A DNA stretch of 64,000 bases from Lasiosphaeria ovina. Taxonomy: Eukaryota > Ascomycota > Sordariomycetes > Sordariales > Lasiosphaeriaceae. The stretch is taken from NCBI GenBank assembly GCA_033439765.1, contig JAULSN010000004.1, positions 4,536,001 through 4,600,000 of the forward strand, in the 5' to 3' direction. The number at the start of each line of letters is the position of its first letter. The stretch's first letter is position 1. Shown here in pieces: positions 31,639 to 43,371 of the stretch. Under the pieces are notes generated by a model. That model was not told the origin of the DNA, did no database searches, and saw only the letters and a list, made by a program, of their open reading frames with translations. A program made the position numbers and the translations under genes.

Positions 31639-32588
31639 TAGGGGATTGGAGTTTGAAGCGCGCAGTAAGCCAATGACTGAGCGTTCTGTTTGCAATTCAT
31701 CACACCTTTTTAAACCGCGGCCCGTATTGGAGAGCTTGCTGGCAAGCTCTTCCTCTGCTTTGTTTTGTCTTTCTGTTTTTTCTCCCTTTTTCGCTTACTT
31801 CCTCACCTCTGTTATTCCTTTCAATCTTTCTGCGCTCTTGGCTTTGTCTTGATTCACCATCACACTCGTTATTACAAGAAAGATGATATTCCGACATACC
31901 TTGGTGGTTTAATGGTAATTGACTGGGCTGGCCCCATAATTTACATTGAATTATCTTAGATTAAAATTTAGAGCTACCGTAATAATTATCATGTTTGGAC
32001 TGTGGCCCTTAGAAGGTTTACGGCGTAGCGAGTATCAACCCGGCAATGAATGCTCTTAGAAATGTCAGAGCCTCGCGAGGAAGAAAAGGGGCTCGCAGAG
32101 CCATGACCTGCCTGCGATTGAAATGTAAATTCGATGCGCTAGTAGGGGATCCTAGTGCTTACCGACCCCAAATTTCAGGGATGAAACATCTCTTTGCATT
32201 TTGTTCAAACGGCCAAAGGCGGTTGGTTTCATTGGTCGCCTCGCCGGCCTGTGGTGCGCCAATGTGGTGGTGTGAGGTCTCACTAGACCGGGATCCGTAG
32301 TAGTTTGTTGCGGCGCGGTAAGATTTCCGGACCACGCGACATGAGAAAATCGACGTTGCATCGTGTTGCATCCCCAGCGAGTACCTATCAAGCTCAGCAA
32401 AGTGGGCCACTGGACATACGCAATGAAACCCCTTCCCATTCTCAGCCTCATCAGCAAATGAAGTCTTGCTCCTCCTCGGATACAAATACAATGCAGTGAC
32501 ACGCCACGCGTCAGCCAAGTTCAAGCTGTGGAAGAACTGGACGCAAGCATTCCCGGTCAACGACCAACTAGTTCTAATTACCTTCACC
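31639..32588. other. intergenic region
   Basis: No gene is seen. A TGGTTTAATGGTA stretch near 31906 looks like a tRNA A box but no cloverleaf follows. Confidence 0.45.
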
Positions 32589-33709
32589 ATGGCAGTCTTC
32601 AAGACCCTGCTCATTGCCCTCGCAGCGGCAGCCAACGCGCCAGCAGCTGTCGTTGCCTTCCAGCCCGACCCCAGGGCGACCAACACGGGCCTGGCCAAGC
32701 GGGCCGATGCATACCCGTTTTGCAACCCAGCCACGAACCCCAACTGCATCGCCGGCGGAAAGTATCTCGTGCCGATCCTCGAATTCTCCTCCGAGAACGG
32801 CCCCGGCGATCTGGCCTACCAGCAATACCTGCCCGCCAGCCCGTGGACCTTCTCCAAATGGACCAACGGCCTGATGCCCGAGCGGTGCTACTACTGGGGC
32901 GTGACGGCCGACAAGTGGAAGGCCACCGACTTTCTCGTCTACAATGTCACGTACACCGACTGCGCGACGCCCTTCGTCGTGTGCCGCCACCAAAAGTCCA
33001 CCAAGAGCATCGGCCAGCTCGCGTCGGTACGTGACGTCGTACATGAGCAATTCGCGCAGAATGTATTCATACTGACAAACCCTCTCGGCTGGCAGCAAAT
33101 CGGCAAACTTCCCGTCAGGATGCGGCAAGCGTCCTCGTGAGTTTTCTTTCCACTCCAATCAACCACCCCTCCAAACCAAGTAACAGACCGCTCGAGAGCG
33201 TAAACTAATTCCCAACCCACCCTCCGCCCAGAATCTACATCGTCTACGGCGACCTCAACACCGACAACCCCAACTACGGGGGTTACATGGCGACACTGGC
33301 GGGCGACGGCGTGGTGGTGGGGCGCAGCGTGGCCTACTTCAGCACGTCGCTGGTGCACGAGACGGGCCACGCGGTGGACTCGACGCTGGCGTCGCCCGGG
33401 GGCGGCAAGCCCTTCTCGGGCACGGCGGCGTGGGCGGCCGCCGTCAAGGCCGACGGGTACGCCGTCAGCGCGTACGGCGCGGGTTCGTACGTCGAAGACT
33501 TCGCCGAGGCCGGCCGCGCTGTACTTCTGGACACCGTCGTGCCCGGCGGCCTCGCCGCCTTCACCGGCGGCAAGAACGCAAACCTCACCCAGATCGCCGC
33601 CCAGCTCAAGGCGTTCAAGGCCGTCGCCGGCACGTTCTATACCCCTGGCGGCAAGTGCGACTTGGCGAAGAAGTTCCCGTTCCCGACCAAGTTGGTGAAG
33701 AGGGTGTAG
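32589..33709 (+). CDS. secreted HEXXH protein, conidiation-specific CON-13-like
   Basis: Exons 32589-33026, 33096-33136 and 33232-33709 sum to 957 nt, 318 aa, with fitting phases (the middle exon is 41 nt). A signal peptide covers about residues 1-23 and a dibasic KR at about 37-38 looks like a Kex2 processing site. The mature part has Trp/Cys-rich sequence (CYYWGVTADKWKATDF), paired cysteines, and a zinc-metalloprotease-type HETGH at about 202-206 preceded by GRSVAYFSTSLV. The rest is Gly/Ala-rich and ends KRV. I recall similarity to Neurospora conidiation-specific protein 13, whose biochemical role is unclear. Peptidase activity is possible but a third metal ligand is not obvious. It is likely extracellular. 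Confidence 0.75.
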
Positions 33710-34478
33710 TCGAGGAGCGAGAGGGGGAAAACTCATGCGGGGTTTGGTGTGGCGGGATGTTGAAGTTCTAACAGGACCGATAGAAAATCAACTTTTTCCT
33801 TGGAAAGATTCAGGGCCCAAAGGGGTCCTGAAAACGCCTTAGATTTGCCCACATGTGACAAAACACGTGAGATTGAGGGGTCTTTAGCCGTTGAATACAA
33901 CACCAAAGGCGTAAATTTACACCAAAACCGGCCCCTCGACAAGACTGTAGGCTTGATGTCCCGCGCAAAGGATGAAAAATGCGACCTGGATCAATAACTT
34001 TCCGGGAAAAGCTTTATTTCCTAGACTTTGGGAGAAATGATTAATACTTGGAAAAGGCTTCTTTCAGGAAACCAATCTTGAATTCAGGGCGGAATTTGCC
34101 TTTCTGAAGGGTCTGTGCTGTTCTCCGTAAAGCCTTTCCGAAAGTGGCTTTCCGAGTCCCATTTCCGCGAAAAAGATCACCCCCTTACCGTAAGAGCTTC
34201 ATTTTGGCCGCGACCGGGGGGGTGTTGAAAAGGAAGTCCGAAAAACTCTAGGGAGTCTGGTTGGCTAGATTTAGGGAGAAAAGTAGGTTACTCGCTGAAA
34301 ACTATCACCGATGCCGAGGGGGCGCCTGAGGGGATAACGTTTTATCAGAAATCCACTAGCAAAGCTTACCGAGGCATTTAAGGCGTGCAAGTTCCCCGCC
34401 ATCTGACCATACCACCCTTTCCCAACGGGGCGCCGCCTTGCGCGCGGTGGTTCGTACCGCCAAAGAGCGCGGAATGTC
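33710..34478. other. intergenic region
   Basis: It has AT-rich, degraded-looking sequence with repeated GAAA/TTTC motifs. No gene is recognised. Confidence 0.4.
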
Positions 34479-34925
34479 TTGAGCCGCGCGTTCAAGGCAG
34501 TCAATGACGGTGAATGTTATCCCACGACCTTCCGCAGCGCCAAGCTAATATCTTTAGTCTTCGGTGAGGACAAAGACGACGTCTTCTTATTTAAGAAGAA
34601 GACCAACACGACATATAACTCGGACAACGATAGGCACTGGAACACCATTTCACTCGCGCCGACCCTCCACAGCTGGTGGGGAAAGGCGTATTTTGGCCTC
34701 AAGTGCCTCGGCACCGGAGACGTCGATTCTAGTGATCCTGACCAGATCATGGCTCTCCGTATCCAGTTCCACTGGATGATTTGGAGAGAAAGGGAAATCG
34801 TCAAGAAACCGGCTACACCACTCGGGCGAACGGTCGAGAGTCTGCAAGCTGCATTTCCCGAGTATATGGGGAGGTCGCCGTACTACAGCGAGCACAGCCC
34901 TTTTGTTGCACGTGATCTAGGTTGA
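34479..34925 (+). pseudogene. 3'-truncated remnant of fungal HNH-nuclease-like gene
   Basis: An open frame without an ATG encodes AFKAVNDGECYPTTF, then WNTISLAPTLHSWWGKAYFGLKCLG and ALRIQFHWM. This resembles the C-terminal half of fungal HNH_2-type proteins, where an Asn/His-bearing 'N..L...LHxxWxxxxF.L' block follows the HNH site. The N-terminal part is missing. The last six codons and the stop lie inside dispersed repeat R2, so the original 3' end has been replaced by repeat sequence. The family call rests on memory of the pattern and is moderate. Confidence 0.5.
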
Positions 34926-35150
34926 CTGAGCATTGAATTGCCAGGTTAGATCGATCTAAAATACAGGTAAAAAGCGTCTTTTTATAGCCAAGAAGACTAC
35001 TGAAATTCCCCACGGAAATCCGTATGCAGGGCAGGCATCCCGGGCAAAAGGAATGCCGTAGAAATGAAGGAATTCCAGGTGTAAGAAATGGAGGGATAAC
35101 AAGGGCATTCCGAGCGTAAGAAAGGGAAGAAAAACGGGCATTTGCATGCA
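34905..35150 (-). repeat. dispersed repeat R2, copy A (minus orientation)
   Basis: About 246 bp from GTTGCACGTGATC to TTTGCATGCA. The reverse complement closely matches 49146-49399, including internal GCATTCCTTTTGCCCGG and ATACGGATTTCCGTGGGG segments. There is no coding capacity. It terminates the HNH-like remnant. Confidence 0.9.
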
Positions 35151-35549
35151 TTGTGGGCCAATTTCTGGCGACAGTTTGCTCCGAAGGGAGAGATTGATCT
35201 AGCTTTCGTAGCTCCGGACCTTCGGCCCACCAACTTGGAATGAGAGAAATATAAACGGTCACAGGCTCGCAGAATATCGAAAATGATCAATTCAGGGATG
35301 GTGTGGTGAATATCTACCGCGTCTGCCTAGGACTAGCTACTTCAAGCTAACCTTCTCAAGCTGTGAGTCCACGCAAGTAACAACGTGATGTTGGTGTACT
35401 GGTCTGGAGCTCGGTGGGGGCTAAAACAACGCATTTTGGATGGGGTTGTCTGATTGAGCCACAGATCAAGTATCGTACTTGAAAGTTTGGCTGCGACAGA
35501 CGATCCAGAAGGAAGAGTTCTCCAAGAGGAAAGAAGAAAATCTTGGCGA
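35151..35549. other. short spacer
   Basis: Only flanking sequence between repeat R2 and the coiled-coil gene is visible. Confidence 0.4.
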
Positions 35550-37143
35550 TCAAATCTTCGCCGTCTCACTGAGAAGAACCTCGGCCTTCATCCACACCCT
35601 CTCCGTGCTCTTGCTATAATCCCGCCCATCGCTGCTCCCATACCCAATAACAGCCGGTTGTGTCACAATGATAACAGAAAAACCATTGCACTTGTCGTCG
35701 TCATCGTGGAGACGGTGAAGAGGGTGCGCCTTCATGAAGTCAGACACGACTGAGAACGATTTGTCCTTCAGGTCGGGTAGCCCCAGCAAGTACAGTGCAG
35801 TCCTCCGAGACCACAACTTGAAGGATATCAACGCTGCTTGTTGTACCAGTGAATCCATGTCGCTGCAGGTTTGGCTGAAATTATCTGGCGAAAATGCCGA
35901 TGGGCGGATCAGGTGCTTGGCCGGACTGTCGAAAAAGTAGTTTGTGACAGCTTGACTGGCGTCTTTCAGACCTAAGGCAAATTCGTGGTCCTGCGATTGT
36001 TGCCTGTTGTCGCCGCCGCCGCCGCCCATTGTCCTAGTTGCCGGCGGGGTTGATAAGAGGCGAATGGTTCTGGATCGCCAAATATGGGCCTCCTTTTCGT
36101 TCGCTTTTGAAGTCAACTTGTTAGTTCATCGAGATCCTCTGGAGAGTGGAGTTGAATGAAATCTTACCCTTTTTCATATCGACATAGACGCTTTGTAGCA
36201 CGCGTCCTCGCTTTCCCAGCGCAAAAAATGGTTCTTTAATAATGTTGGCATAGATTCGATGGGAAAGAAGGGCCTGAAGACATATGGTGGGCGCCTTTTT
36301 GTTCATTGGCGACGTTTGGAGGCATCCGAGCTCATCCTTTCGGGTGCGCAGACGCACGACGTTGCCTAGTGCCTTCAAGAAGATCTCGTAGTTGTTGGCT
36401 GGAATCTCTTTGATGCTATTCATGTCGTCTATAGCATACTTCCTGGCCCATGCCTTGATGTTGCATTGCAGGCTCTCGAGTTCTGCCCGGATTGTCGTAT
36501 CGTCCCCGGCCGCCCACGTACCGCCATTCAATCCTTCAAAAGCAAGAGACTGAAATTGGCGAATCTGGTTCTCTTGGTTCTTGATGGTGACTTTCATGTT
36601 GTCACATTCCCACTCAAGAGACATGACCATTTCTCGCAGCTGCTGATCCGGATGTTTGAGGACTTCGTGGAGCTTGGCCTGTGTCTCGGTGGCCAGGCGC
36701 CGCGCTTGCCTAGCATGATTCATTTCTTCCGAGAGTTGCTTCTCCATTTCGGACATCCTACCCTCTGCCTCGGCGGCCAAGTCCTGGTCGTCCTTGATTT
36801 GAGTCTCCAACACCAAAATCTTGCCTTGCAGCTTGGCGGAAAAGTCCTCCGCTTCCTCAATTTGAGCATCCAACTTCGAAATCTTGCCCTGTGCCTGTTG
36901 GAGCTTGGCCTGTAGATGTTTAATCTGATCCCCACCATTCTCTTCAATGATTTCACCGAATTCCGACTTGATTCGAGCATATCCTGGGATAACCACCGTT
37001 GTTGTTTGCGTAACGGTCGTCGAGACTTGGTTCTCGGTCGTGTACCCGGCATGCTCGCTTAGCTGTGACCCTAGCCCCGATGAGCGGGGTTCAATAGATA
37101 GAAGAACGACGACATCTTCCTCGTCCCGGGGATAGTCGGTCAT
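35550..37143 (-). CDS. coiled-coil fungal protein of unknown function
   Basis: Exon 1 is 37143-36168, the intron 36167-36104 (GTAAGA donor, CTAAC branch; the second AG after the branch is used) and exon 2 36103-35550; sum 1530 nt, 509 aa. I start at the first ATG (MTDYPRDEEDVVVLL). A Thr/Val-rich stretch is followed by a long coiled coil, about residues 75-200, with repeated LQxKLxxAQxKI and LEKQLSEE heptads. Next come a mixed region and a C-terminal domain with FKLWSRRTALYLLGLPDL and MKAHPLHRL, blocks I associate with uncharacterised multi-copy Pezizomycotina proteins. No membrane segment or signal peptide is present. It starts 779 bp from the divergent Hsp70-like gene, so co-regulation is plausible but unproven. 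Confidence 0.7.
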
Positions 37144-37922
37144 TTCCGCTCGCAAGGTGATCGCTCGAGCAGGGTTCAATTTCTGAAGGGCGAGTGAACG
37201 TATGAAATTTACGGCCGAGTGAGCAAGGTACCACGTAATGGATTATGTGCGGTCAACGTGAGTGAGGAAATCGAGGTAGCCTGTTCGCGAGGGAAAGAAA
37301 GTGAGAATTGATGAATCCTGCCCTGGTTACGAGTAGTAGTACTGAACAGGTGGTAGTGGAGTTTAAGGGCTGGCCCCTGCCTCAATCTGTTTTAGGGCCA
37401 AGTTTCCGTGTCTGGATTTGGAAGGAGCTACCTTCATCCCAGACCTAACTTGGCTTAGTTATCAACGTATCTTTCCTACTTTAAATAAGGTACGGTACGG
37501 TACCTGCCTAGGTATCTTACGTCCTAATCATCCTGTAAACCGGAGAAACAACACCCTCATCACTCAAACACTTTTATTCACCCTTCACCCACTATATGGG
37601 CGGTACTTTTCAGGCCACGAACGGGTCCTGAGAGGATATTTCCTCTTGCCATCGAGAACAGCTTCTGGCTCATCACCTTGACAAATTTCGCTCCTTCGGC
37701 ATACCAAGAGGCCGTGACTCTCTACCTCTTCCTCGGCAGAAGGCACCTAGGCTTCTAGGAGTGTCCTCCCACCTAGCCTGAAACATCACTCTCAGTGGCT
37801 AGCCAAAAATTACTCCTCCGAATTCCTTCTGCCCAGAACCAAATACTTTACAGCAAATAAAACTCGGCCGTCGCCCTCCACCTCCACACAACTCACACCC
37901 GGATCCCTCGTTTTAAGCCGTG
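37144..37922. promoter_or_regulatory. bidirectional promoter, coiled-coil / Hsp70-like pair
   Basis: This 779-bp region lies between two divergent ATGs. It contains short GGTACGGTACGGTACC direct/inverted repeats near 37490-37503. I see no clear heat-shock element. Confidence 0.45.
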
Positions 37923-40337
37923 ATGGCCGACACACAGCGCGACCGGCAGTCCGGAGCAACGGCCGACGTATTGAAAATCATCATTGGCGTGGACTATGGC
38001 ACAACTTTCACAGGTACGCGAACTGAGAATTATAGGAATATTATGATGCCCATCTCACAATATCTCGCATATCAGGTGTCAGCTTCGTAACGTCGGACAA
38101 GACCAATGTCGATGATATTGATGTTATCCGAACGTGGCCCGGTGATGGAGGACCTGTTGAAGGCAATTGGAAGACCCCAACCGTTATCGCGTACGGTAGC
38201 GAAAACAACAATGAAGGTCGAAACCGCTGGGGCTATGAGGTGCGCCGAGGCATGGAGGCGTGCTCTTGGACAAAGTTGCTATTGGATACATCGGCTGAGA
38301 CGGCCGAGTTTGACGACCCCTCGCTGCGTGAGGCCACTGGCTCCGCCCTCTTCCACCTGCCGCCTGGAAAGGACGCTCAAATGGTATGCCAGGACTTCTT
38401 AGTCGAGGTGTACCGTTTCGTCGTCAATAACCTGCGGATGCGTATGACGCCTGAAGTCTTCAAAAGGACGCCTATGGAATGTTACCTCACAATTCCAGCA
38501 ATCTGGACCGACAAGGCACGCTCAGCTACGTTGGAGGCCGCCAAGGCAGCCGGGTTTGGATCCCGCAAGATTGACTCAATCTATATGATCCCCGAGCCCG
38601 AAGCAGCGGCTATCGCAGCTCTGAGAAAGGATCTTCGACCAGGTTCAGTCAACGCCGTCAATGTAAGACGCCAGTGATTCAAACTCATTTATCCCAACCA
38701 AAATATACACCTATAACTAAAACTTTCATAGGCTGGAGATAATCTTCTCGTTGTGGATTGTGGAGGTGGGACTGTGGTGAGCTCGCACACTGCTTGACTC
38801 CCAGTCATTCCACATGGTTAACTGATGGTATGAATAGGATATCACTTCGTATACGGTTCGGAAAACGCTCCCCACTATCGAGTTCGATGAGATTTGCGTC
38901 GGCGTCGGTAAGTGGCCTCAATATGATCCATATTGCCTTGGCAACCAAACTTACTTGTTCATTCTCGAACTAGGCGGAAAATGCGGCTCTACATATATTG
39001 ATCGAAAGTTCCTCCAGCTTATGGCTGTTCGGTTTGGGAAATCGTTCGAAAAAGTTCCACCGAAGCGAAGGGGTCCTGGAAGCCAGTTCATGGCATCATT
39101 CGAGAGAGTGAAGCAGAGTTTTGGCACATCCGGTCGTAACGCATTCGAAGCCGACCGCTTCGATATCCACCCGATAGACATGCTAGGGACGTTCAACACA
39201 AAGCAATATGACGAAGATGAGGCGACTGTTTTCTTGACAAAGTAAGTGACATGCCCGAAACACATTATCGTATCCCGAGAACCATGAGCCTACCTCGGCT
39301 ACTAATCAGGGTCCAAATCCTACCTTATTAGACAAGATATGATGGACTTGTTCAATCCGGCGGTGAAAGAGATCGTGGGTCTTGTGAGCAGACAGGTCCG
39401 CTATGCCTCGGACATCAGGGGCAAGAAAATCAACGTAAGTGGGAAACCTACCACGCATACCAGATAGTATTTGGACTAACCATCTCGCTCACAGTTGGTC
39501 GTCCTTGTTGGTGGCTTCGGAAACTCCGACTACCTCAAGAAAGCTCTAGACAAATGGTGCGCTAGAAACGGCAAGATCAAATGCATCCGGCCCGATTTCT
39601 GGTAAATATGAATCAGCCCCAGCTACATGTACCCTTTTAGCACACCACCTTGGTTCTGTACTAACTGCAAACTCCAGCCAGTCTGCCGTCGTTCGAGGAG
39701 CTGCGATCAGGGGCTTGGAAGGAACTACGCCAACCGTTCTCATTTGTCGACGTCATTACGGGATCTCGTACGGGCGACCATTCAGATCAGGAATTGATGA
39801 TCAAAAAAACGCCTATTTTCATTGGGGCGAGAAGCACTGTAAGGGTTGGATGAAGTGGATAGTATCAAAGGTGATAAACATCCCGCGCTACGATTAACAC
39901 TGTCGGTATCATCTGAATACTGACTCCATTCAAACAGGGTATCGAGCTTACCACCTCCACCTTTGAACAGTCTCGTCTCGAGCGGACCTGGTCCTTAAGA
40001 GATTCTTTTGCCATCGGCCTCGAACTCTATTCTTGCACTCTCGACTCCCCTCCAGAGCGTATAGAAGACCCAAGTATGTCCGAATAAGTTACCGCACTGG
40101 CCAATGATTGACATGTTCGCAGGTGTGGTTCAGATTGGAAAAGTTCGCATGGACTTCACGAACGTCGACATGTCGAAGTTCGATAAAAGGCCAGGCCCTC
40201 ATGGCACCGAGTACAGACTCAAGTTCAAAATTTGTATGGAGTTCAGATCCGACGAAGGCGTGTTGAAATGCTTTTGCCTATCTCAGGGCCAAAAGATTGG
40301 AGTCACCACTATCGACTTCACTGAGAGTTCCGGTTAG
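37923..40337 (+). CDS. HSPA12-type Hsp70-like ATPase
   Basis: Ten exons: 37923-38013, 38076-38662, 38732-38776, 38838-38907, 38974-39241, 39332-39434, 39495-39601, 39678-39870, 39938-40073 and 40123-40337. They sum to 1815 nt, 604 aa, with all phases consistent. The actin/Hsp70 nucleotide-binding fold is clear: phosphate-1 IIIGVDYGTTFTGVSF near residues 18-33, phosphate-2 LLVVDCGGGTVDITSY near 230-245, and adenosine motif LVVLVGGFGNSDYL. IPAIWTDKARSATLEAAKAAGF matches the IPA.W stretch of HSPA12-like proteins. The canonical C-terminal substrate domain and EEVD end are absent. Fungi carry many such paralogues of unknown client. It is intron-dense compared with neighbours and shows no lesions. 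Confidence 0.9.
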
Positions 40338-40833
40338 GTTGGCGCCTGTCGAGGTGTCGCCGCGAGCAAGCGAGCGAGTTTTATGGTGGAAAGAACAGCC
40401 AGTGATATCAGGAGGGCCTACAAAGCGGCCGTAAGAGGGCCGATGGTCTTATGATTGGGCAATGGTCTTACGATTCGGCCGTGATCTTAGGATTAGGCAA
40501 TGGTCTTAGGGTTATGCTTTAGACTATCCAGAACGATCATTCTCTCAACTTTTATGACCATATATAATAACTGTCCGTGATGGTGGTAATTAACTAATCA
40601 ACTCAGGTATGGTGTTGTGGCTCAAAATGTCCAAGCAGCCCACGCTTGGCGTAATGAATTAAAAGCGCATTCAAAGTGGGCGGATATATGTCATCAATTC
40701 CTAACTCCCGGAGGGAAAATACAAGCCGCTGACTGCCAATGTAAACACGGCATCGAAGAAAATGTGCCAGCCGGAGAAAGGTCAGTGACCGCTTCATAAA
40801 CTACTGGTAGTGGTAGATGCAGGCGCCGAGCCC
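40338..40833. other. convergent spacer
   Basis: The sequence near 40430-40520 repeats a GGTCTTANGATT(A/G)GGC phrase three to four times, a small degenerate tandem repeat. No gene is seen. Confidence 0.5.
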
Positions 40834-41717
40834 TCACAGCAAAGCAGCAAACACGACAACACCCGCCAAGCACCCGCCGAGGAAGAGACTGACAATCTGA
40901 TCCGAAGCAGCAGACGACGGGCGTGGGCTGCTGGACGCAGATGCCGACACAGTCAGAACTGACACGGAAACACTTGGCCCCGAGCCCGGCGAGCCCACAG
41001 GCCCCGTCGTCCCAGCACCTGAACCGCCTGTCCCTGCGCCCGCGCCCGCGCCCGCGCCGCCACCGGCCTTCGCACTGCTGCTGGGCGTCGCATCGCTGTC
41101 GTCCGACGACGCTACGGGCGTAGGAGTGGGACGGCGGGTGGTGGCTGGAGTAGGATCCGGCAGCGTGGGGGCTGTCGTGGACGATGGCGCAGACGGCGGA
41201 GGCTTCGGCGAGGGCGACGACCCACCCTCCGGGGCATAGCACGAGTCGTTATGGATGTTGCACGTCGATCCGGGCGGGCAGTTGTAAGAGGAGAGGCCGC
41301 TGGAACCCGTGCAGATGACGCTGGGGCGAGGGGCCTAGTGCGGATCTTATTAATACCTAATTCATTTGGCCATGGACGTTGCCGAGTCTTGGGCAATTAT
41401 ATGTGCATGGAGAAAAGGAAACTCACCTTCCCCGTCCCGCAGTACGTGACGTCGCTGTAGTCGCAGCACGTCTCTTGGCTCGTGCCAACACCGACACAGA
41501 CCGACAGCAGATCGCAGCACCCCCCGGCGCAGCACTGGGTGCCGACGCCGCAGCACTTGGTGTAGTCGCCGGCCGAGCAGGCCGTGTAGATGACCTGGAA
41601 GTTGGGGTTTGAGCAGTCGAATGACGCGTCGGTGGGAACCTTTTGGCTACTCGAGCAGGCAAAGAGCAAGCTCGAGATGCCCATCAAAGCGAGCTTGGCG
41701 TGTTTTTGGAGAAACAT
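40834..41717 (-). CDS. Cys-rich GPI-anchored surface protein
   Basis: Exon 1 is 41717-41427 and exon 2 41334-40834, phase 0, 263 aa. The N-terminal signal peptide (LALMGISSLLFACSSS) is followed by a cysteine-dense region: CCGVGTQCCAGGCCDLLSVC, TCCDYSDVTYCGTGK and, after the splice, STCNIHNDSCY. A long Pro/Ser/Thr/Gly linker with a Gly-Ala dipeptide run and a hydrophobic C-terminus (FLGGCLAGVVVFAALL) preceded by small residues fit a GPI-anchoring signal. The Cys pattern recalls small chitin-binding or granulin-like modules but I cannot assign one. A cell-wall location is likely. It is divergent from the broken Cys-rich gene at 42597. Confidence 0.8.
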
Positions 41718-42415
41718 GATGTCTGCCGTGTAAGGATGAAAATGTAGTGTAATAATTAACAATAATAGCGACGAAAGCCGGTGGAGGAGATGTTGACGGT
41801 GCCAGATGAAACTCGAGCCAAGGCTCCGGGGGAAAGGGCAAGCCCAGGAGGAACAAGTACCTACGTACTCAAAGTGTACAGACGATCAATTGCCAGGGTC
41901 GTTTTCGTGGCTTGGGACTATCGCTTCAGCTGGGCCAGACTGAACCAACACGGTGTTGATTGGCCTGTCGTGCTCACCGATATTCCGGATATGGACACTC
42001 GTTCTCATTTGGGCAATAATTCTTGCTGGATTTGCCACTTTGCATCCGGTTTCGCAATGCTTCACTCTGGCTGAATTAGATATCCTATCTACATAGATAT
42101 AAATATACCATCCCCTACAGGGTCCATTTAATCTTAGCTGCGTGTCCTGTTATGATTTCACACATTCAGTAAACCCTCTCAAGGTGAGTCGGTGAGACCC
42201 CTCGTTGCGGAGATTTTCCAGAGCAGCAGAGATGGTTCATTAGAGCCAAACGAATCGTTAGAGCCGGCCAAAGATGGTGAATGTAAATATATCGACGAGC
42301 TGGAGGCTAAGTCCTATAGAGCATGTTAGCCTTGTTAGCTGCAGCTACACAAGCTTGTTAATTAAAAGAGCTACGATAATGATGGGTGCGCTCGGATTGT
42401 GAAAATGCGACGTTC

Positions 42416-42457
<42 letters not shown>

Positions 42458-42596
42458 CTAAAGGCGGAGCTTTTATTTCTTTAGGATCCATTCTCCGGCA
42501 CAGCGCATCGGATCCTAATTCATTTGATACAACCACGGTGACCAATGGGGGCTACTTTCCGTGCTCGCCCATTTCCGCTAGCATGATACTGCCATC
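41718..42596. other. divergent spacer with GA microsatellite
   Basis: It contains the promoters of two Cys-rich surface-protein genes and a (GA)n tract at 42419-42456. No gene is seen. Confidence 0.5.
42419..42456. repeat. (GA)n microsatellite
   Basis: About 19 GA units lie 140 bp upstream of the Cys-rich gene remnant. Confidence 0.95.
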
Positions 42597-43371
42597 ATGA
42601 TTTCAAACAAGATCGCCGTCTTTACTATTGTGGCGCTGGTGTCTTCAGCAGCAGCCCAACCGTCAAGCTGTGTCACGCCCACGACTCTCAAAGGGCCCAT
42701 AGAAAACATTTCTGTCGGTACCATGGGTATTATGGGCGACCCATATGTGCGGAGACCAGATGGACGTCTGCGACGCCTTGTGCGGAGGAAAGGCCAAAAC
42801 CAACACATGCACCTCCAACAATGAGGGCTACGATAACCCCTTTCAGAGCTACACATACTGCTTTAGCTGCATGTGCGAAAACGGCAGATACCCCGAGGGC
42901 TGGAGCAGCTACCAAAACACCATCGACACCGTCTCATGCCGTCGGGCACGTCAAAACTGCGAAAACGATTGGAGCTAATTTGGCTAGACCTCCGTGGGTA
43001 GATGCGAGGATTGCGGTACCCAGCTTGTCGTGACGCCTTCTCGGGGCATTGACTCCATACCGCGGACGAGCACGACGACGTCCTCAGTCTCTAGCACAAG
43101 CAGCAGCAACAGCAGCACCGAGCTTGAATCGATCACCACTACTTTTGCTCGCGATCAAATATCTCCATCTTCAACCGTAACGTTACTGTCATCTTCCCAG
43201 GCGAGCCCGACAAACCAGACCTCGATTGCGACTTCGTCAGCCTCCGTTACCAGCGCAGATGCGACGAAATCTACCAGTACCGGCGCGTCGATCCCCACTT
43301 CTGGGGCGGGCTTGATTGAGCCCATGGTGGGAGTTTTGGGCATGGATTTGGCTGCTACTTTAGCCCTATAA
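42597..43371 (+). pseudogene. broken Cys-rich GPI-type secreted protein (DUF7707-like)
   Basis: The ATG frame encodes a signal peptide (KIAVFTIVALVSSAAAQ) and about 40 more residues. A shift of one frame near 42735-42745 is then needed to enter the Cys-rich domain (CGDQMDVCDALCGG, SYTYCFSCMCENG, TIDTVSCRRARQNCENDWS), whose spacing resembles the fungal DUF7707 domain. Two stops four codons apart (TAA then TAG, 42976-42987) follow in that frame. Reading through them continues in the same frame into GRCEDCGTQLV, a Ser/Thr-rich stalk and a hydrophobic GPI-type end. Each stop is one C-to-T change from Gln. No intron with proper sites removes the lesions. It is probably a young pseudogene; sequence error is the alternative. 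Confidence 0.65.

Noticed and set aside
31900..31975. tRNA-like A box (TGGTTTAATGGTA)
   Set aside because: No acceptor stem, anticodon stem or B box can be paired downstream.
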